Notes: generated by a model from the sequence alone, not told the origin. 64,000 nucleotides of DNA from an uncultured Pseudodesulfovibrio sp. (GCF_963675635.1 NZ_OY776488.1:2252001-2316000), one strand, 5' to 3'. Counted from the first letter of the stretch, positions 34,359 through 44,047 are shown. A program made the numbers and translations.

Positions 34359-36602
34359 ATGCCGCAACTTAAAATGCCAGCCAATCTTCCCGACCCGATT
34401 ATCAATGAAAACGCCAAGATAGTTTTGAAACGGCGATACCAGCGAAAGGACACCGAAGGGGTTGCTTACGAGACAACCAAGGAGTTGTTTTGGAGAGTGG
34501 CATCCGCCATTGCCGAAGAGGAAGGCAAATACACAAAATCATCATTCAAAGTTCCAAAATTAGCTCGTGAATTTTACGATCTGATGACCTCATACCGTTT
34601 TCTGCCGAACTCCCCCACACTCATGAATGCAGGGACAGACATCGGGCAGTTGGCAGCCTGTTTCGTCCTGCCCATTGAGGATGATATCGAAGGCATTTTC
34701 GACGCAGTAAAGCATGCAGCCATGATCCACAAATCAGGCGGCGGCACAGGCTTCTCTTTCTCCCGTCTGCGTGCCAAGGATTCCGTGGTCGGCTCGACGG
34801 GCGGCGTGGCATCCGGCCCACTCTCCTTCCTCAAGATTTTCAACTGCGCCACAGAACAGATCAAACAGGGCGGCACCCGACGCGGTGCGAACATGGGCAT
34901 CCTGCGCGTCGATCACCCGGACATCATGGATTTCATCAAGGCAAAGGAACGTGACGGCGAGTTGAACAACTTCAACCTGTCGATCGGCCTGACCGAAGCG
35001 TTCATGAAAGCTGTCGAGAAAAAAGACGATTTCGATCTGATCGCACCCAATACCGGCAAAAAGGTCGGTTCCCTCAACGCGCGTGACGTTTTCAACATCC
35101 TTGTCCAGAAAGCCTGGGAATCCGGCGATCCGGGCATTGTCTTCCTGGACCGTATCAACCGCGACAACCCCACGCCCAAACTCGGCGAGATGGAATCCAC
35201 CAACCCGTGCGGCGAACAGCCCCTGCTCCCCTACGAAGCCTGCAACCTCGGTTCCATCAACCTCGGCAAATGTTTCGCCAAGGGCAAGAACGGTCACGAC
35301 TCCGAAGTGGACTGGGATGAACTCAAACGCATCGTGCATCTGGCAGTCCGGTTTCTGGACAACGTCATCGACGCCTCACAGTACCCCCTGCCCCAGATCA
35401 CCGAAACCGTCGAGATGAACCGCAAGATCGGTCTTGGCGTCATGGGTTGGGCAGACCTGCTCTACCAACTCAATATCCCCTACAATTCGCAGACTGCCGT
35501 GGACATGGGCGAACGGCTCATGAAATTCGTGCAGGACGAGGCCCGGAGCGCGTCCAAGACACTTGCCGCCGAACGCGGTCATTTCCCGACCTACCCCGAG
35601 TCGGTTTTCGGCGAGGCCAACCTCGGCCCATACCGTAACGCGACGACGACGACCATCGCCCCCACCGGCACCCTGTCCATCATCGCAGGCTGCTCCTCCG
35701 GCGTTGAACCGCTGTTCGCACTGTCCTTCGTGCGCAACGTCATGGACAACGACAAGCTGGTCGAGACCAACCCGTTTTTTGAAACGGCGCTCAAGGAAGC
35801 AGACGCCTATTCCGCCAAGCTGATGGAAAAGATTGCCAAGGTCGGGTCCATCAAAAAAATGGACATTCTGCCCGAGGAACTGCGGAGCGTGTTCGTCACT
35901 TCCATGGATATCGAACCCATCTGGCATCTCAAGATGCAGGCAGCTTTCCAGAAGCACACTGACAACGCGGTCTCCAAGACCGTCAATCTGCCCAGCAACG
36001 CCACCAAGGAAGATATCTGGGACATCTATTGGAAGGCCTATGAATACGGATGCAAGGGCGTCACGGTGTACCGCGACGGCTCCAAAATATCCCAGGTTCT
36101 CTGCACCGGCGACAGCGACAAGAAGAAAAAGGAAGAAGAAGCTTCCGTTGTGCAGAATCGCCCGGACGTCATCTACGGTTTCACCCAAAAGATTCCCACC
36201 GGCCTCGGCATGCTCTTTCTCACTGTCAACGAGATGGACGGCAAACCCTTCGAGGTTTTCGCCACCATCGGCAAATCTGGCGGTTCCATCACCGCGAAAG
36301 CCGAAGCCATCGGTCGACTCGTCTCCCTCGCCCTGCGCTCCGGCGTCGAAGTGCGTGAGATAGTCGAACAACTCAAGGGCATCGGCGGCGAAAACCCCAA
36401 GTTCATGAAAAAGCATCTGGTCAAATCCATCCCCGATGCCATCGCCCATGTCTTCGAATCCCGCTACCTCAGCGGCGACCGCGTGGACGTACAGGGAGCA
36501 TCTCTCAACAAGGAGCTCTGCCCCGATTGCGGTGAGCCTCTCGTATTCGAAGAAGGCTGCCACATCTGCAAATCCTGCGCGTACACCAAGTGCGGCGGTT
36601 AA
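34359..36602 (+). CDS. nrdJ: Vitamin B12-dependent (class II) ribonucleotide reductase
   Basis: 747 residues. Reduces ribonucleoside diphosphates or triphosphates to deoxynucleotides using adenosylcobalamin. Landmarks: MNAGTDIGQLAACFVLPIED with the first active-site Cys; GGTGFSFSRLR; STNPCGEQPLLPYEACNLGS near 280 (thiyl-radical Cys and Glu of the active site); TTTTIAPTGTLSIIAGCSSG near 430. The C-terminal tail has CPDCGEPLVFEEGCHICKSC, a Cys-rich redox or zinc unit. Size matches the NrdJz group. Preceded by a 5' leader with a possible attenuator and followed by a terminator-like element. Confidence 0.95.
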   Translation: MPQLKMPANLPDPIINENAKIVLKRRYQRKDTEGVAYETTKELFWRVASAIAEEEGKYTKSSFKVPKLAREFYDLMTSYRFLPNSPTLMNAGTDIGQLAACFVLPIEDDIEGIFDAVKHAAMIHKSGGGTGFSFSRLRAKDSVVGSTGGVASGPLSFLKIFNCATEQIKQGGTRRGANMGILRVDHPDIMDFIKAKERDGELNNFNLSIGLTEAFMKAVEKKDDFDLIAPNTGKKVGSLNARDVFNILVQKAWESGDPGIVFLDRINRDNPTPKLGEMESTNPCGEQPLLPYEACNLGSINLGKCFAKGKNGHDSEVDWDELKRIVHLAVRFLDNVIDASQYPLPQITETVEMNRKIGLGVMGWADLLYQLNIPYNSQTAVDMGERLMKFVQDEARSASKTLAAERGHFPTYPESVFGEANLGPYRNATTTTIAPTGTLSIIAGCSSGVEPLFALSFVRNVMDNDKLVETNPFFETALKEADAYSAKLMEKIAKVGSIKKMDILPEELRSVFVTSMDIEPIWHLKMQAAFQKHTDNAVSKTVNLPSNATKEDIWDIYWKAYEYGCKGVTVYRDGSKISQVLCTGDSDKKKKEEEASVVQNRPDVIYGFTQKIPTGLGMLFLTVNEMDGKPFEVFATIGKSGGSITAKAEAIGRLVSLALRSGVEVREIVEQLKGIGGENPKFMKKHLVKSIPDAIAHVFESRYLSGDRVDVQGASLNKELCPDCGEPLVFEEGCHICKSCAYTKCGG

Positions 36603-36620
36603 TCTAAGAAGTCTCCAACG

Positions 36621-36685
36621 GCCGGGGGGAAGGGAGAGGAAAATCCTTTGAAAAGGGTTCTTTCTCTCCCTTCACCCCGGACTCT
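36621..36685 (+). terminator. Terminator-like nested hairpin after nrdJ
   Basis: An outer pairing of CCGGGG and AAGGGAGAG-type sequence with TCTCTCCCTT and CCCCGG encloses CCTTT-GA-AAAGG. Related sequence recurs at about 59315-59375, suggesting a small gene-end repeat family. Confidence 0.6.
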
Positions 36686-37006
36686 CTACCCCTCTTTTTC
36701 CCTGAACTTATGTAGTATTTTGCGAGCGTGTGGCATGCCGACGGTTCGTGCTCTTTTTGCTGGTTCAATCGAATTCACCGTGTCTGTACAGACATATTTC
36801 CCTGATCACAGCTCTTCGAATTCCCCACGTCTTCCCGAAGGACAGCAGCGCAGTGCCCTGACTTCAAACGCCAACAGCGTGCAGCTCTCAAGAATGGCGA
36901 AGATTCGTCAATAAAAGATGCGAATTGACCGCAGGCGCAGCCTGACTCCGTTGAAGATCAGATCGAGCCCGACAGCGACGAAGATTCGCCGCTATCGTAC
37001 GCCGCG
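36686..37006. other. Intergenic region, no gene seen
   Basis: About 320 bp between convergent nrdJ and the M48 peptidase gene. It contains a perfect 14-bp palindrome, TGTCTGTACAGACA, at 36781-36794. A forward frame at 36648-36914 has no family resemblance or ribosome site. I see no promoter to explain the palindrome. Confidence 0.35.
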
Positions 37007-38380
37007 TTACCCCAGATAAGACATGGGGTCGCGCACAGGTTCGACCTCGCCCTTTATGTAGCCCCATTGGACAAGGCGCTGATAGGCATGGTTGGCTTGA
37101 TCGCCCTGCCGGACTTTTTGCAGGAAATTGTAATATTCACGCGCGGCCTCTTCACGGTTCCCCAGACCTTCCTGACTGTATCCCTTGAAGAAGGGAACAT
37201 ATGGATTGCCGGGCAATGCCTTGTCGTACTGTACGAAACTGTCGTAGGCATCGGCATATTTCTCAGACTGGAGTAACAGCACACCGCTGACCTGACTTGC
37301 CTGCGCTTCGCCGGGATACACTCGCTTGGCTTCCATGGCATAAGGCAGGGCTTTGTCATACTGCTTCTGCGCCATTTGCAGCTTCGCCATGATAAGCAGG
37401 CCGGTATAATCGTTCGGAGCCTTTTGCAGGGCGGACTTCATTTTATCTTCGGCCTCGCCGAACTTCTTTTCGCCGCCCAGCTTTTCCGCATCCTGCATAT
37501 CCTTGACCGCGGGACCGAGCTTGCGCAGCTCTGCGGTATTGTCCATGTATCGTTCTCGATAAACAGAATATTTCCTGGCGCCATAATACTGATTCTTTGC
37601 ACGGTTACGGGCCGCAGTCAGCCGCTCCGCACTCATGGGATGGGTAGAAAACATGACTTCCAGAGCACTCGGCTGACGGTCATGCTGCTCGTTGAGCATC
37701 TCCATCAAACCGATCATCCCATCCGGGTTGTATTGAGCGCGAGTCATGTATTCCATGCCGAGGCTGTCCGCCTGCCGCTCGTCATCCCGACTGTATGACG
37801 CCAGCAGCAAACCAGCCCCCAGACCGCCGATACCACCGGCCAGAGAACCCCAGGCACCGCCGTATTTGGCTCCCACAACAGCACCGCCGACTCCGGCCAG
37901 ACCGCCAATGACCATCTGTGAACTCATGCGGGCGGCCGTGTGCCGGGCATTGACGTGCCCGATTTCATGCCCGAGCAACGCAGCCAGTTCAGCCTCGTTA
38001 TCAAGATCAAGCAGAATGCCGCGCGTACAGGCGATAGTCCCGCCGGGGAAAGCATATGCGTTGACATAGTTGGCGTTGACCACGTTGTAGGCATACGGCA
38101 TTTGAGGCCGGTGCGACATGTCGGACAGCGAACGCCCCACCCGGGTCACATACGCATTGAGCGCGCCATCCTGCGTCGGACCATAGTCGTTGGACAGCTG
38201 CATGGGCGAGGCTTGACGATCCATCTGGATCTCCTTCTCCTCGCTGACCAGCATGAACTGGCTCTTCCCGGTAACAGGATTTTTTGCACAGCCACCCAGG
38301 GCGATGCCAAGGGCCGTCATGCCCCCGGCTTTCAAGAAATCACGTCGGCTCAACTGTCTGACAATATCAATATGGTCCAT
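37007..38380 (-). CDS. Tat-exported M48 metallopeptidase lipoprotein with TPR tail
   Basis: 457 residues. The N-terminus has a twin-Arg motif (LSRRDFLKAGG) and then a lipobox-like LGIALGGC, so it should be a Tat-secreted lipoprotein. The zinc peptidase motif HEIGH is in LAALLGHEIGHVNARHTAAR near 138, with the third ligand Glu in DDERQADSLG. The second half (about 290-420) is helical with TPR-like repeats. Related to BepA/Oma1-type peptidases of the envelope. Possibly supports outer-membrane protein quality control; this is inference. Confidence 0.9.
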   Translation of the reverse strand: MDHIDIVRQLSRRDFLKAGGMTALGIALGGCAKNPVTGKSQFMLVSEEKEIQMDRQASPMQLSNDYGPTQDGALNAYVTRVGRSLSDMSHRPQMPYAYNVVNANYVNAYAFPGGTIACTRGILLDLDNEAELAALLGHEIGHVNARHTAARMSSQMVIGGLAGVGGAVVGAKYGGAWGSLAGGIGGLGAGLLLASYSRDDERQADSLGMEYMTRAQYNPDGMIGLMEMLNEQHDRQPSALEVMFSTHPMSAERLTAARNRAKNQYYGARKYSVYRERYMDNTAELRKLGPAVKDMQDAEKLGGEKKFGEAEDKMKSALQKAPNDYTGLLIMAKLQMAQKQYDKALPYAMEAKRVYPGEAQASQVSGVLLLQSEKYADAYDSFVQYDKALPGNPYVPFFKGYSQEGLGNREEAAREYYNFLQKVRQGDQANHAYQRLVQWGYIKGEVEPVRDPMSYLG

Positions 38381-38519
38381 TTTATTCTCCAGTAGTTGCC
38401 GAACAATACCGCAAAAAGGCCTGATAATTCAAGTCTGCGCACCACCAGTTGACAGTGCGCCAAGGTTGGCCCATCATGCAGTTAACACACTCACTTAACT
38501 ACACTTTTGTAGGACAAAA

Positions 38520-39236
38520 ATGAAAAAGCTCTTAATCATCAAAACCGGCGGTTCTTTTGAAGAATTCACCCGGGAGCACGACGATTTCGAACATTGGACA
38601 GCCAATGGCATGGGATTGTCCTTTGAAGACTGCCTCTGTGTCGACGTACGCACAGGCTCCTCGCTGCCCGATCCAGCCGATATCGCTGGATGTGTCATAA
38701 CAGGGTCACACGACATGGTTACTGATGACCTGCCATGGATACATACCACGGCCCGATGGCTGCGCGAAGCTCTTCACGCGGATCTGCCTTTGCTCGGTAT
38801 TTGTTTCGGCCACCAGCTCATGGCCCATGCCCTAGGCGGCAAGGCCGGATATCATCCCGATGGTTTGGAGATAGGCACCGTTGATATCACCCTGACCGAA
38901 GACGGCATGGCCGACCCACTCATGGGCAGTCTGCCTTCATTCTTCAAAGCGCACGTCACCCATTCGCAGACCGCGCTTGAACTCCCCCCGAACACCACAC
39001 TCCTGGCAGCCAGCGACCATGACCCGCACCAGAGTTTCCGCATAGGGTTACATGCCTGGGGCGTCCAGTTTCACCCGGAATTCGATACATCAGCTATTCA
39101 CTACTATGTGCAACAATTGCAGGAGAAAATTACCGATCAGGGTGGAGATGTAGCCAGCATTCGCGAAACAGTGGTCGAGACGCCGGAATCAACCTCACTG
39201 CTCAAGCGGTTCGCGGCGTATTGCCTGAATTCATAG
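38520..39236 (+). CDS. Class I glutamine amidotransferase-like protein
   Basis: 238 residues. Nucleophile Cys in LLGICFGHQLMAHALGGKAG near 98; His and Glu in AWGVQFHPEFDTSAIHYY near 186. Stand-alone GATase1 proteins of this size (YfeJ-like) are related to the GMP synthase glutaminase but lack the synthase domain. ATG 38520 follows an AGGA site. Substrate unknown. An upstream TTGACA (38449-38454) may be a -35, but no matching -10 was seen. Confidence 0.85.
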   Translation: MKKLLIIKTGGSFEEFTREHDDFEHWTANGMGLSFEDCLCVDVRTGSSLPDPADIAGCVITGSHDMVTDDLPWIHTTARWLREALHADLPLLGICFGHQLMAHALGGKAGYHPDGLEIGTVDITLTEDGMADPLMGSLPSFFKAHVTHSQTALELPPNTTLLAASDHDPHQSFRIGLHAWGVQFHPEFDTSAIHYYVQQLQEKITDQGGDVASIRETVVETPESTSLLKRFAAYCLNS

Positions 39237-39313
39237 AGGCACTTGTACCCTGAGCAGTACTCCTGACGGCATTGTCTTGCTGATCGTTGTTTCCTCACGT
39301 AATAGACCAAGGT

Positions 39314-39706
39314 ATGAAACGTTTTATTATTCCTTTGGCCGTGGCCGGACTGGTGATTCTTGTGGGTGTGGGACTGAGTATCCCCAATCCACTGTTTTGG
39401 AAGAGCCTTGAAGTGACGGTGACAGCCTACAATTCCACGAGGAGGCAAACTGACGGCAATCCGTTTGTTGCCGCCTGGGGAAACAAGCTCAAACCCGGCA
39501 TGAAAGGTGTTGCGGTGTCGCGTGACCTCATTCCTTTGGGGTTGGGAGACCAGGCAGAGGTGCACATCGAAGGGTTTGATGGTCCTTATACCGTGCTTGA
39601 TAAAATGAATAAGCGATTTGAGCGGCGGGTGGATATATACTTTGGGGTGGATGTTGAGGCCGCTCGGGAATTTGGGAAACGAAAGGCGACAATTTACTGG
39701 CGATAG
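39314..39706 (+). CDS. Membrane-anchored 3D-domain protein
   Basis: 130 residues from ATG 39314 (MKRFIIPLAVAGLVILVGVG), which gives an N-terminal signal anchor. The rest is a 3D (Asp-Asp-Asp) domain: VTAYNSTRRQTDGNPFVAAW, then KGVAVSRDLIPLGLGDQAEV, and the last conserved Asp residues in YTVLDKMNKRFERRVDIYFG. The domain is the catalytic core of MltA-like lytic transglycosylases; short forms like this may bind or cut peptidoglycan. The GG of AAGG is only two bases from ATG, an odd ribosome site. Dispersed repeat copy C starts 35 bases after the stop. Confidence 0.8.
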   Translation: MKRFIIPLAVAGLVILVGVGLSIPNPLFWKSLEVTVTAYNSTRRQTDGNPFVAAWGNKLKPGMKGVAVSRDLIPLGLGDQAEVHIEGFDGPYTVLDKMNKRFERRVDIYFGVDVEAAREFGKRKATIYWR

Positions 39707-39740
39707 TGGGTTCGCTTCGAGCAGCGGGCGTGAAGAGGGC

Positions 39741-40074
39741 GGGGGGAAAACCCCGGTGGAGAGAAGAAGTAGGGATGGCCGCTTTCATGCGGCCTTTTTT
39801 ATTGGAAGATGACGCCTTCGGCGAGAGTCATTGTTGGGTGCTGAAGCACCCAAGGCATTCCATGCCCTCCCGGCGGGGGCCTTTTTTTGTTGGGGCAAAA
39901 AAAGGGCCGAAAAAAAGCCCCTTACTATCTTGGCCGCCTTGTGATCGGCGGCAAGAAGCTAATCACCGCGCGCAGCTTTCGGAATCGCGTTCTTCCGCTC
40001 CGCTCCAGTGCAATTCCGAACAAGACGCTGCCACTGCGCGCTGTCAGCTTCTAAGCCTTACGATCAAGGGCTGG
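39741..40074 (-). repeat. Dispersed structured repeat, copy C (truncated, inverted)
   Basis: Inverted relative to copy A. It contains the outer terminator end (CCGCTTTCATGCGG then TTTTTT), GGGTGCT/AGCACCC, the GGGGC..GCCCC segment, GATCGGCGGC and the GCGCTGTCAGCTTC block, ending at AAGGGCTG at 40074. The remaining half of A is absent. The terminator end faces the 3D gene's stop codon, like other copies with their neighbours. Confidence 0.85.
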
Positions 40075-40200
40075 GGGGGCATTCTCTCTTTTTAACCTCT
40101 TGGGCATAAGAATCAATACTTACACAATGGTTTTTTGCTTTCTTGATTTTACATGCACCTATGATATCACAATTCGAATATCAAATCACAGGAGACGAGT

Positions 40201-40932
40201 ATGAATATACTTGAAATGTGCATTGAAGTCTTACGAGAAAACATAAAACCTATGCACTATAAGGACATCGCTGTTGAAATAGTTAACCGATACAATCTGA
40301 ATAAAAATCAATATATAAGCATTGATTCATTAGCAGGTAAAATTAGCTCTTCGCTTTCCGCCCATATAAGAACAAAGAAAAACAAAGCCAAAATTTCAAA
40401 AATTCCTGGCAAAAAAAAAGATACATTCAAGCAAGGGATGTACCGGGCAAAACGCAAAAGAAAAACAAACAGTATTCAACCATTGCCCTCTGTCGGAACG
40501 GGATACACAGGAAAGGCCGGAGAATTCGGAGTACTGAGTGAACTCCTCTTTAGAGGATATAACGCCTCAATTATGACAGTCGATGAAGGCATTGATGTTG
40601 TTGCCACAAAAAACAATAAATACTTTCACATACAAGTGAAAACAGCCAACTCAAATAAATCAAACAAATTTCTTTATACCGTCGCAAAAAACAGCTTCAC
40701 GGCCCACCATGATGCATCCACATATTATATCTTTATTTTAAGACGATATCTTAATGATTTTTGGCGAAGTGAATTCATTGTTATTTCGAGCGTAATACTA
40801 CAAACGTATATCCTTCAAAACTACATTAAGGACGCCGAATCCATGAGTATCACACTCAAGGTTGAAAATGAAAAAATCTTTCTTAACAACAAAGAAAACG
40901 TAACATGGGCATTAAACAAATTCGACCTCTAG
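40201..40932 (+). CDS. HARE-like HTH protein with a PD-(D/E)XK-type nuclease domain
   Basis: 243 residues, ATG with AGGAGACG upstream. Residues 1-75 resemble the HARE/HB1-ASXL winged helix (MNILEMCIEVLRENIKPMHY, IAVEIVNRYNLN). A basic linker (KRKRKTN) follows. Residues 98-160 fit the PD-(D/E)XK core: Glu in GKAGEFGVLSELLFRGYN, Asp in DEGIDVVATKN and the QVK motif in FHIQVKTANSN. This resembles I-Ssp6803I-type or restriction-linked nucleases. The gene is clearly more AT-rich than all neighbours, suggesting transfer. No methylase or partner gene is adjacent. Confidence 0.7.
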   Translation: MNILEMCIEVLRENIKPMHYKDIAVEIVNRYNLNKNQYISIDSLAGKISSSLSAHIRTKKNKAKISKIPGKKKDTFKQGMYRAKRKRKTNSIQPLPSVGTGYTGKAGEFGVLSELLFRGYNASIMTVDEGIDVVATKNNKYFHIQVKTANSNKSNKFLYTVAKNSFTAHHDASTYYIFILRRYLNDFWRSEFIVISSVILQTYILQNYIKDAESMSITLKVENEKIFLNNKENVTWALNKFDL

Positions 40933-40941
40933 CCCACCCCG

Positions 40942-41106
40942 CCTCCTGAACTTAAAACACCTCTCAGCTTAAAAGCTGAGAGGTGTTTTAAGTTCAGGAG
41001 GCACCCGCCGACAGGCGGGCTATGGGATTCCTAAGGCCTTCGGCCTTAGGCGGGTCCAGGGCGGCGCCCTGGTCTCTCCGAAGGAGCGCCCCGGCGAGGC
41101 CGCCGG
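40942..41106. terminator. Array of five perfect hairpins between convergent genes
   Basis: In order: 29-bp arms (40942-40970 with 40973-41001) around a 2-base loop; CCCGCC-GACA-GGCGGG (41004-41019); CCTAAGGCC-TTC-GGCCTTAGG (41030-41050); CCAGGGC-GGC-GCCCTGG (41056-41072); CCGGCG-AGGC-CGCCGG (41091-41106). It lies between the nuclease gene and uvrA and would stop transcription from both sides. None is followed by a good T run, so it may have another role. Confidence 0.75.
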
Positions 41107-41121
41107 AGGCTCTCCCCTACT

Positions 41122-43881
41122 TCAGAAACTGACCGGTCGCACTTGCGGGTTGGCGAGTATTTCTTCCGGCGTCCCGCTGGCGATTATCTGGCCGCCGTGT
41201 TCACCGCCGCCGGGACCGAGATCGAGAACATGGTCGGAGGCCATGATGACATCCGTATTGTGCTCGATGACGATGACGGTGGCATTCTTGTCTACCAAGG
41301 CATGCAGGACGCGGATGAGCTTACCGACCTCGTGCATGTGCAGGCCGGTCGTCGGCTCGTCGAGAATGTAGAGTGCGCCGGGGAGCTTGCGCTTGCCGAG
41401 CTCGCGGGAGATTTTTATGCGCTGGGCCTCACCGCCGGAAAGGGTTGTCGCGGGCTGCCCGAGGCGGAGATATTCGAGCCCGACTTCGGCGAGCACGTCG
41501 AGTTTCCGCATGAGGGAAGGATGATTAGCAAAGAACTCACGAGCCTGCCGCACGGTCAGGTTGAGCACGTCGGCGATATTCTTGCCCCTGTATTCCACTT
41601 CGAGTGTCTGGGCGTTATACCGCTTACCCTTACAGGCTTCGCAGGTGACATAGACATCCGGAAGGAAATGCATCTCGACCCGAATCTGTCCGTCACCCTT
41701 ACAGGCTTCGCACCGACCACCCTTGACGTTGAAAGAGAATCGACCGGGCTGATAGCCACGCTTGCGGGCTTCTTTCGAGCCGGTAAATATCTTCCTGATT
41801 TCGTCAAAAATCTTGGTGTAGGTGGCCGGGTTGGAACGCGGTGTACGACCGATCGGCGTCTGGTCTATGGAAATGACCTTTTCAATCTTGTCGAGTCCGT
41901 CGATACCGCCGATCTTGCCGGGGTTGTTAGCTTTCTGTCCACGATGCAACAGCAGATGCTTATACATGGAATCCATGACGAGCGAGGACTTGCCGGAGCC
42001 GGACACGCCGGTCACGCAGGTCATGACCCCGAGGGGGATCTCCACGTCGAGATTCTTGAGGTTGTTGGTCTGCACGTTACGGAGCGTAATAAACTCCTTG
42101 GCTTTGCGGCGGTTTTTCGGCGGCTCGATAAACATGTCACCGCGCAGGTATTTGGCAGTCAGCGAATCTGCCTTGAGCAGTTTGTCCACCGGACCTTGAA
42201 AGACGATTTCACCACCGAGCCAGCCTGAACTGGGACCGATCTCGATAACATGGTCAGCCTCACGGATGGTCTCCTCGTCATGCTCGACAACGAGTACAGT
42301 GTTGCCTCGGCGTTGCAGGGACCGGAGCGTGTCGAGAAGACGCTGGTTATCGCGGGGGTGCAGACCTATGGACGGCTCGTCAAGAACGTAGGTCACGCCG
42401 ACCAGACCGGAACCGAGCTGGGACGCCAGGCGGATACGCTGCGCCTCGCCGCCGGACAAGGTGCCCATATTGCGGCCCAGAGACAGATATTCAAGGCCGA
42501 CGTTGACCATGAAGCCGAGCTTGTGAGTGAGTTCCTTGAGCAACGGCTCGGAAATGAGCGTGTCATGCCCGTTGAATTCAAGTTCATTCAACCAGTCGAG
42601 CGCACGCTGTATGGACATGGACGCAAATTCGTACATGTTCTTGTCAGCAACACGCACAGCCAAAGCCTCGGGCTTGAGGCGCGCACCCTCACAATCAGGA
42701 CACGGGCGCGACTGCTGGAACCGGGCGGTCCAATGATCCCAGACACCGGACTGCATCTGTCCATATTCAAGAATAGGGACAATACCTTGCCAACCGACCT
42801 TGGGGTTGCCGTAGAACAGATCATCCCACGCCTCGGCAGAAAAATCGGACAGCGGGGAGTCCAAGGTGACACCATGCTCCTTGCACAGTTTCTTGAGTTT
42901 CGGTCCGTACTGCTCCTGCCGGTAAGCGGACTTCCATGGGATCACGCCGCCGTCATTCAGGGAAAGCCCCTTGTTGGGGGCAATGAGATCAGGCTCGAAA
43001 TATTCGACAGTGCCGATACCGTTACAGGTGGGACATGCACCCTGCGGCGAGTTGAAGGAAAAAAGCTGCGGGGTCAGACGCGGCATGGAAATCTTGCAGG
43101 ACGGACAGGTGGACAGCGTGGACATGAAGATGTCGCCGGGGGTATCGCCACCGATCACGGCAACGATCATACGCTCGTCGCCCCGCTCAAGGGCGAGTTC
43201 CACGGAATCAGTGAGTCGCTTCTTGATGCCTTCCTTGATGACAAGTCGATCCACCACCAGTTCAATGGTGTGCTTCTTGTGTTTTTCAAGCTCCGGCACG
43301 TCGTCGAGAGTATACATCTGTCCGCCGATACGCACTCGCACGAAACCCTCTTTCTTGAGTTTGGCGAACAAGTCCTTGTGCGTTCCTTTCTGATGCTCAA
43401 CCAGCGGAGCCAGCAACATGAACTTGGTCCCCTGCTCCATGCCGAGAATGGTGTGCACGATCTCGTCAATGGTCTGGGCCGCGATAGCTTGCCCGCATTT
43501 GGGACAGTAAAATTTGCCGAGCCGAGCGTAAAAGACACGCAGGAAGTCATACACTTCCGTCACGGTGCCGACCGTGGAACGAGGATTACGCGTAGCGGTC
43601 TGCTGTTCCAAAGATATGGCAGGCGACAGCCCCTCGACCTTGTCCACGTCCGGTTTGTCCATCTGTGGAAGGAACTGGCGGGCATACGCCGACAGGGATT
43701 CAACGTAGCGCCTCTGGCCTTCAGCATAGACGATGTCAAACGCGAGGGTGGACTTGCCCGAACCGGAAGGACCGCACACGACGACCAGTTGATCGCGGGG
43801 GATATCCAGCGTCAGGTCCTTGAGATTATGGTGACGGGCGCCTTCTATATGAATGGATTTCTTGTCTGTTGTTTGGGTCAT
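41122..43881 (-). CDS. uvrA: Excinuclease ABC subunit A
   Basis: 919 residues. DNA damage recognition subunit of nucleotide excision repair, with UvrB. Both ABC halves are intact: Walker A GPSGSGKSTLAFD near 38 and GVSGSGKSSLVMD near 628; signatures LSGGEAQRIRLA and LSGGEAQRIKIS; zinc modules CPKCGQ and CEACKGDG. YVLDEPSIGLHPRDN and YILDEPTTGLH complete the ATPase motifs. ATG 43881. The 3' end meets the hairpin array. The forward frame opposite it (42250-43884) is a shadow. Confidence 0.96.
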   Translation of the reverse strand: MTQTTDKKSIHIEGARHHNLKDLTLDIPRDQLVVVCGPSGSGKSTLAFDIVYAEGQRRYVESLSAYARQFLPQMDKPDVDKVEGLSPAISLEQQTATRNPRSTVGTVTEVYDFLRVFYARLGKFYCPKCGQAIAAQTIDEIVHTILGMEQGTKFMLLAPLVEHQKGTHKDLFAKLKKEGFVRVRIGGQMYTLDDVPELEKHKKHTIELVVDRLVIKEGIKKRLTDSVELALERGDERMIVAVIGGDTPGDIFMSTLSTCPSCKISMPRLTPQLFSFNSPQGACPTCNGIGTVEYFEPDLIAPNKGLSLNDGGVIPWKSAYRQEQYGPKLKKLCKEHGVTLDSPLSDFSAEAWDDLFYGNPKVGWQGIVPILEYGQMQSGVWDHWTARFQQSRPCPDCEGARLKPEALAVRVADKNMYEFASMSIQRALDWLNELEFNGHDTLISEPLLKELTHKLGFMVNVGLEYLSLGRNMGTLSGGEAQRIRLASQLGSGLVGVTYVLDEPSIGLHPRDNQRLLDTLRSLQRRGNTVLVVEHDEETIREADHVIEIGPSSGWLGGEIVFQGPVDKLLKADSLTAKYLRGDMFIEPPKNRRKAKEFITLRNVQTNNLKNLDVEIPLGVMTCVTGVSGSGKSSLVMDSMYKHLLLHRGQKANNPGKIGGIDGLDKIEKVISIDQTPIGRTPRSNPATYTKIFDEIRKIFTGSKEARKRGYQPGRFSFNVKGGRCEACKGDGQIRVEMHFLPDVYVTCEACKGKRYNAQTLEVEYRGKNIADVLNLTVRQAREFFANHPSLMRKLDVLAEVGLEYLRLGQPATTLSGGEAQRIKISRELGKRKLPGALYILDEPTTGLHMHEVGKLIRVLHALVDKNATVIVIEHNTDVIMASDHVLDLGPGGGEHGGQIIASGTPEEILANPQVRPVSF

Positions 43882-44047
43882 TGACCGAGAGTAACCATTC
43901 CTGAATAGAAGGCAAGCGGGAACGAAAAAATGATGGAAATGATCAAGTCGTACCCTTCTTATTCGAGCAAAACAATACCCTCAAGGCTTCCACAGGGAAT
44001 CATAGGTTTACAGCAATACCATTGGTGTGTATCTATTTCCCGAAGAA

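Noticed and set aside
35376-36563. Reverse 395-codon frame opposite nrdJ
   Set aside because: Shadow of the conserved class II reductase.
36648-36914. Forward 88-codon frame after nrdJ
   Set aside because: Starts in the terminator-like element, has no ribosome site and resembles no family.
42250-43884. Forward 544-codon frame opposite uvrA
   Set aside because: It is the complement of conserved UvrA sequence, so a shadow.
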